This document shows positions 59,253 to 64,000 of a stretch of 64,000 nucleotides of DNA, piece after piece. The position numbers were made by a program, and so were the translations under genes. The notes under the pieces were generated by a model. It had not been told where the DNA came from. It saw only the letters and a list, made by a program, of their open reading frames with translations, and did no database searches. Numbering within the stretch: the stretch's first letter is position 1; every line of letters begins with the position of its first letter. This DNA is from Puccinellia tenuiflora (lineage: Eukaryota > Streptophyta > Magnoliopsida > Poales > Poaceae): NCBI GenBank assembly GCA_012064385.1, contig QRDG01001367.1, positions 186,001-250,000 on the forward strand, read 5' to 3'.

Positions 59253-60149
59253 CACGGTAAATTAGAAGATTTTGGTACCTTATTGCAAGTCACATTTGTT
59301 AGCTTATACTCAATTTCAAAGTATGAAATCAGTGTAATCATCTTCAAAGTAGTCATATGAACATGTGCACTGGTGACACTTGACATGATCAANATGCATA
59401 TTGGAGGTATTTTTTGTGGCCGCTGGGCAATGTACCATTCGACATTTAATCTCACCACCTTCATTTTGTTTCTTCACATCAAATCATTGCTGAATTTCCC
59501 GCCGCAACGCACGGGGCATCCTCTAGTTATCCAGATGACCAACCCAAATAAAAATCAATGCATTTACTCTCTCTAAAAAAAATATCAATCCATTTACTCA
59601 TTAACCTAGTCACATGTGTCTGACCTATACTCAATAATCATATCTCTCCGGCCGGCCGGACATGATGCAAAATAAGATGTCACTGATAACCCCTCGGAGA
59701 GATGAGCCATTCTTCATCTCTACAATCTAAATAATTTATAGTTCCTAGTTCCTAGATGCAGGTTCGCGGTACAAGTTGTATATAAGTTGTGACATTCTCG
59801 TGTCATAGAAGACACACATTATTCAGATCTCACTCAACCCAGACTATTAAGTATATTTTTGGTACTATCTTTGCCTTGGTATAATTTTGGATACTTGGCC
59901 ACTCTCTAGTGTTAATTGTTTGGATTTTTTGTTAATATTTTTAGCATGGTGAAATTATATCTCTTTATGTGTATTTATTTGATAATATTTATCCATTTTC
60001 GGTCTGAATCTGTTCCATTTCCGATCTGAATATGTATTCTGATATTATAAGCACTTGCATCTCTATCCGGTCATTATCTGATCCTGCTGTGATTTCAAAG
60101 AGAGATATGTTAAAGGATATGGAGAGAGGATTATCAGATATGATCCGTT
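59253..60149 (+). mobile_element. Truncated Helitron 3' end and unassigned DNA
   Basis: GCCGCAACGCACGGGGCATCCT-CTAG|T (CTAG 59523-59526) is a Helitron 3' terminus of the same type as at 3725-3753. Its left part seems cut by the Copia LTR ending at 59252. From 59527 to 60149 I see no gene. One ambiguous base (N) is at 59393. Confidence 0.5.
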
Positions 60150-60812
60150 TACATCCCATTGTTAGGTGAAAGAGTCATCATGATCTGTCATCATGTTCTG
60201 CATCATGATGAGACTATCAAGCATTTGTTCTTTGAATGTCAGTTCGCGCGTTTTTCTATGGTCTGCCATCCAAGTGGCTTCGAACTTGTATCCACCGAGA
60301 TCCGTTGCGAATATTTTTGGCAACTGGTTGCATGGTATAGATCACACGTTTAGGAATCATCTTCGGGTGGGAGCGATTGCATTACTATGGTCGCTATGGC
60401 TATGTAGAAATGACAAAGTTTTTAATGCTAAATTATCGTCTCCTATGCAGGTGATCTTCCGCTGTGCTCATTATCTCCGGGAGTGGTCTATTCTTCAGCG
60501 TCCGGTACACCGAGACCTATTTTTGGAGGTGTGCTTGCGGTTGGAGCAAGTGGCGAAAGATGTTTTTACCCGGCATGGGTGGCAGCATAATCTGCGTATC
60601 GGACAACCATCACCATAGGATCACTTTTTGTCATATGTGACATTTCTTTCCTATGAGTTTCTTTTTCTCTACCTTTTAGATGCTATCCTTCTACCCCTTT
60701 CTTCGGCTGTGTGCATCATAGTTATGCAGAGGCTGGGTGTGGACAATTCTGGTTTGTATCACCTTGATGTAAGCTGGTCTAAGTCTAATAAAGCGCTCTT
60801 TTTCGAAAAAAA
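60150..60812 (+). pseudogene. 5'-truncated LINE: reverse-transcriptase zinc-binding tail and 3' UTR
   Basis: HDETIKHLFFECQFARF in one frame continues in the next as VASNLYPPRSVANIFGNWL, then VGAIALLWSLWLCRNDKVF and HGWQHNLRIG, the usual C-terminal zf-RVT region of grass LINEs. A frameshift lies near 60250. The 3' UTR ends TAATAAAGCGCTCTTTTTCGAAAAAAA near 60812. It lacks endonuclease and polymerase, as for a dead 5'-truncated insertion. Confidence 0.85.
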
Positions 60813-61071
60813 GTACAAAGAACATGATACAAAATGCCAGCACTCAATTTTTTTAAAGTAAACCATATGGGTGGCTAATTCCTATGCATAACGAATTTTC
60901 TTGCTTTCTAGCTACTTGTGCCCATTTTCAAATTAAACTACAAGTGTGCACATTTTTGCCCTAAAATTTTCCAAAAAATTCATTTATGGTACCGAAGTAG
61001 GATTATATGCACTAGACACAAATCAATTGAAAAGTTCAACTCGTTATATGAATAACATGCCTACAATTTGG

Positions 61072-61429
61072 CGGAAAGTGCATTTGAAGGCCGAGCTCCA
61101 TGGAGCTCGGTATTTTTTGAAATCTGCATTTACATGTTTCAAAAATTAGAACGAAAATTCTAGGTATATATAATGTCGTATCATGAAAATCTGAAAAAAA
61201 TTCAAGTTTTAAAAAATGTTACAGTGTTCACAGATCTACAGATCTAGATCCACCCATTTGTCATTTTTGTCCGGCCCAAAATATAACAAATTTCGTATTT
61301 AATTTTACACACTTGTAGATTATATTAATATCTATATCTAGATATATTTTCTATTTTTAATTTTAGAACACGAATTTGAACTTTTGAAATACCGAGCTCC
61401 GTGGACCTCGTCCTCTATATCGCCGCACT
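61072..61429. mobile_element. MULE-type MITE, copy B (358 bp)
   Basis: Same family as 51120-51536: the left end CGGAAAGTGCATTTGAAGGCC...GAGCTCCATGGAGCTCGGTA pairs with the right end (reverse complement AGTGCGGCGATATAGAGGAC...GGAGCTCGGTA). The flanking repeat is CTACAATTTGG (61061-61071) versus CTACTATTTGG (61430-61440), one mismatch. Confidence 0.75.
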
Positions 61430-61440
61430 CTACTATTTGG

Positions 61441-62767
61441 AGCCCATCTAAAAAAAGAATTATGAAGAAAAGTAAAAAAAAAAAGGATCTTTTCGCATTT
61501 AGTTATTTTATGTGTACTAGTTGTGAGTAAAAATATAAAATTTTGAAATGACACAAAAATTAAAAAGTGTTCTTAAAATGGGATATCATGTATTTAAAGC
61601 CAAATAACCAAGGGATGCTCATATTCACTATTCATGATAGCGTGCCCATATTTATTACAAAGCTACATATTGCCATAACAAATAAAAGTTTCAGAGCGAA
61701 GTTCCAACTTTTTTGCTAAAAAAATGAATTTTAGTTTTATTAGTTTGATTTCTTTTGCGAAGTAAGTGTAAAGAATATGATTCAAAATTACACCATTCTA
61801 ATTTTCACGAAACGTAGACCGGCTAGATGTAAAACCGATTTTGTCCCTTCAAGGACATCTTATAAAGTTGGAACGATACCTAGAAAATTAGCATGACCAC
61901 TGGATGACACGCACTGATAACATGTATACCGATTTTTTTTACAGATTAATAAAAGCATTTTTTTGAGGAATTTTTTTTGGACAACGGGAGCATGCTCTGC
62001 GGTCCAAAGTTCGCTCCGAGAGCGTCGTAGACACACCGCCGCCGCCTCCTGCTCCGGCCCGCCCGCTTCTCACGCGTGCGCCATCGTGACTCCCTACCTA
62101 CTACCCGGTGGTCGGTTCCTCTCCTTGCCGCCGCGCTTCTCCCTGTAGGCCTGTACTCCGGCGAGCGCTGCCCTTCTACCCGTGACTCGATTGACGACTG
62201 GTACAATACCCTGACTATTAATTAAGACCTAGGCGACAACCCTCAAAAAAAAGCCCTAGGCGACGGCGATCGCAGCTCTTCTCCCCGAACAGGTAAGGCT
62301 AATGGCTTCCCTTCTCCCCTCTCTGTAGAATCTTGTCGTCTCGCGTCGTTTGGTTGCCGCGGCTGTACGAGGTGGTAGTCATTTACGGGGGTTGATGATA
62401 TTGGAGTTGCACTCAAAGGTGTTTGACGAAATGTGGGGTCTAAACCATAGCAGAGCACTTAGTTACATACTCAAAGGTGTTCGACGAAATGTGGGGACTA
62501 AACCGTAGCAGAGCACTTAGTTACATACTTACAACGTTGAAGCGTTAGTTACAAATTGGAAAATCCCCTATTTAATTAGCACTTGCAAAGCTTAGGTGGA
62601 CATGTAGAATGGTAGATCGGATCAGATTAGTCGCTAAGGACTCCTGTGTGGCGAACATGATATTACCTGAAGGTTTCATTACACTTCTAACAAAAAATAT
62701 ACTAGGCAAGACAATAACAAAGTAAAGTGAAAGGATGTGTGAAACTCCCCTAGCTGAAGCTTCCAAG
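61441..62767. other. Mostly non-coding; exon-like GC-rich piece at about 62000-62295
   Basis: AT-rich to about 61970. Then a GC-rich stretch ends GAACAG|GTAAGG near 62290, like a plant 5' UTR exon with a donor site, but no protein is recognisable. No further gene follows before the LTR. Confidence 0.4.
62408..62530. repeat. Tandem duplication of ~61 bp
   Basis: Two adjacent copies of TACTCAAAGGTGTT(T/C)GACGAAATGTGGGG...ACTAAACC(A/G)TAGCAGAGCACTTAGTTACATACT, the first lacking its initial bases. Confidence 0.85.
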
Positions 62768-64000
62768 TCCCCGGCAACGGCGCCAGAAAACTTCTTGATG
62801 ACGTGTTGTTGGGAGACCCCAAGAGGAAGGTATGATGCAGCACAGAAGAAATTTTCCCTTGATTACAAAACCAAGGTTATCGAATCCAGTAGGACTTGGA
62901 GAAGGCTTAGAAATGTGTCAATCCACTCTGGCGCTTGTAGATTAACGCGGACCTGCACACAATCACAAACAAACAACTTTGCCCCAACAAAACAGAGAGG
63001 TTGTCAATCTCTCCGGCTTGCCAAACACAAAGAATTAAATGTGTGGATGTAAAATATGATTATGATGAAATATGACCAGCGAGCAAATGATGATGAAAAG
63101 CTATGAAAACGGTTGTAAGCAATGTAGGAAAATAGGACCGGGGTCCATAGTTCACTAGAGGTGTCTTTTCAAAAGATATACATGACGGGTAAACAAATTA
63201 GAGCATGGCAATTGACATAATTGTAGGCGCACAACAAGGCTATCATAAAACAATATAGTTCACCGCTTCATCTAATATGGGCATTACGTCAAAATACATA
63301 GACCGTCATCCAACTGCATCTATGACTAATAATCCACTCTGGGATCGCTATCCAGCATGTCACCCAAAAGTATTAAGTTGCAAGCAACAGATCATTGCAA
63401 TAAGCAAAGTGCATAATGTAAGCAATGTAGATAACATGAAGAAATCACACCGATGTTTTCTCCCTAGTGGCAACAGCACATCTCTAGCCTTGACCGTTCC
63501 TGTCACCGAACTCAGACAAAGAGAGGCATGAACCCACTATCTAGCATAAATACTCCCTCATACAACACTAACAATTACTCGGCCAAAGAAACCACTAGCA
63601 TCGGAGAGCATGCAAGATCATAGATGAAACACATAACTGAACAAAAGTAATGACTTCCACAATTCATCGGATCCATGCAAACACAATCATGTAGCAATTA
63701 TAAATAGATGATCTTGATCATGATAGGAAGCTCACAAGATCTAAGCAATGGAGTACAAGGAGGAGAGACAACCATCTAGCTACTGCTATGGACCCGCAAT
63801 CCCATGGTGGACTACTGACGCATCACTCCGAAGGCAGGCATGGTGATGTAGATGCCTCCGGCGTCGATTCCCCTCTCCGGCAGGGTGCCGAGAAGAGCTT
63901 TTGAACCCTCCCGAACAAGGGTTTGAGATGGCGGCGGCCTCAGACGTATTCTGGAAATTGTGATCGGCTCTCCTCAGTTTTTAGGTCAGAGGGGAATTTA
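62768..64000 (-). mobile_element. Gypsy-like LTR with intact tRNA-Asp-type primer site, running off the window
   Basis: TCCCCGGCAACGGCGCCA at 62768-62785 is exactly the tRNA-Asp 3' sequence with CCA, so on the minus strand it is a primer-binding site preceded by a 5' LTR to its right. That LTR shares landmarks in order with 17190-18990 (CCCCAAG, CCAAGG-TTATCGAA-CCAGTAGGA, CTACTGCTATGGA, CGGCAGGGTGCCGAG). No internal coding remains on the left. The far end is outside the window. Confidence 0.65.

Overview
The window looks like nuclear DNA of a Triticeae-type (pooid) grass. It holds two recognisable host genes in a transposon-dense background: a GPATCH11-like G-patch gene (+ strand, about 6.1-7.5 kb) and an SPL17-type SQUAMOSA promoter-binding-like transcription factor with a miR156 site (- strand, about 9.0-12.7 kb). 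Both have clean splice junctions and open frames. Nearly everything else is mobile DNA and its debris. The species is inferred from the SPL17 resemblance and the repeat types, not proven.

Layout. 0-5.8 kb: Helitron territory, with one bounded non-autonomous Helitron (1598-3753), another 3' end at 5829-5832, and decayed pieces of cellular genes (acidic ribosomal protein P2, ubiquitin). 6-13.4 kb: the two host genes; the first SPL17 intron holds a 416-bp Helitron. 13.4-20.6 kb: no gene, one Stowaway MITE and a degraded LTR with a tRNA-Asp-type primer site. 20.66-28.37 kb: a CACTA element with palindromic subterminal repeats, a decayed Ptta/ULP1-like gene, a perfect-stem hairpin and an 8-9 copy tandem array, but no TNP2-type transposase. 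28.4-30.7 kb: LTR debris.

30.7-49.8 kb: a probable large Helitron on the - strand. It carries a decayed RepHel gene (43.4-49.7 kb) and a multi-exon ULP1-like cysteine-peptidase gene whose two halves (41.8-40.1 and 32.5-31.0 kb) are separated by gene-capture-like DNA and a young, complete Ty3/gypsy element (33114-39051, 390-bp LTRs differing at three positions, TSD GCACC). A Helitron-like 3' terminus lies at 30729-30732.

50-64 kb: a MULE-type MITE, a near-perfect 453-bp inverted repeat (52046-53133), and a Copia LTR (53841-59252) split by a non-autonomous gypsy-like element (54869-58790, TSD GCGGG). Further on are another Helitron 3' end, a LINE tail, a second MITE of the same family, and a second LTR with a tRNA-Asp-type primer site running off the end.

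The host genes show no functional link to each other beyond adjacency. The most unusual items are the Helitron/ULP1 combination, the long inverted repeat, and the duplicated hairpin segment (30559-30728 and 53714-53886) whose homology stops exactly at the Helitron 3' terminus.
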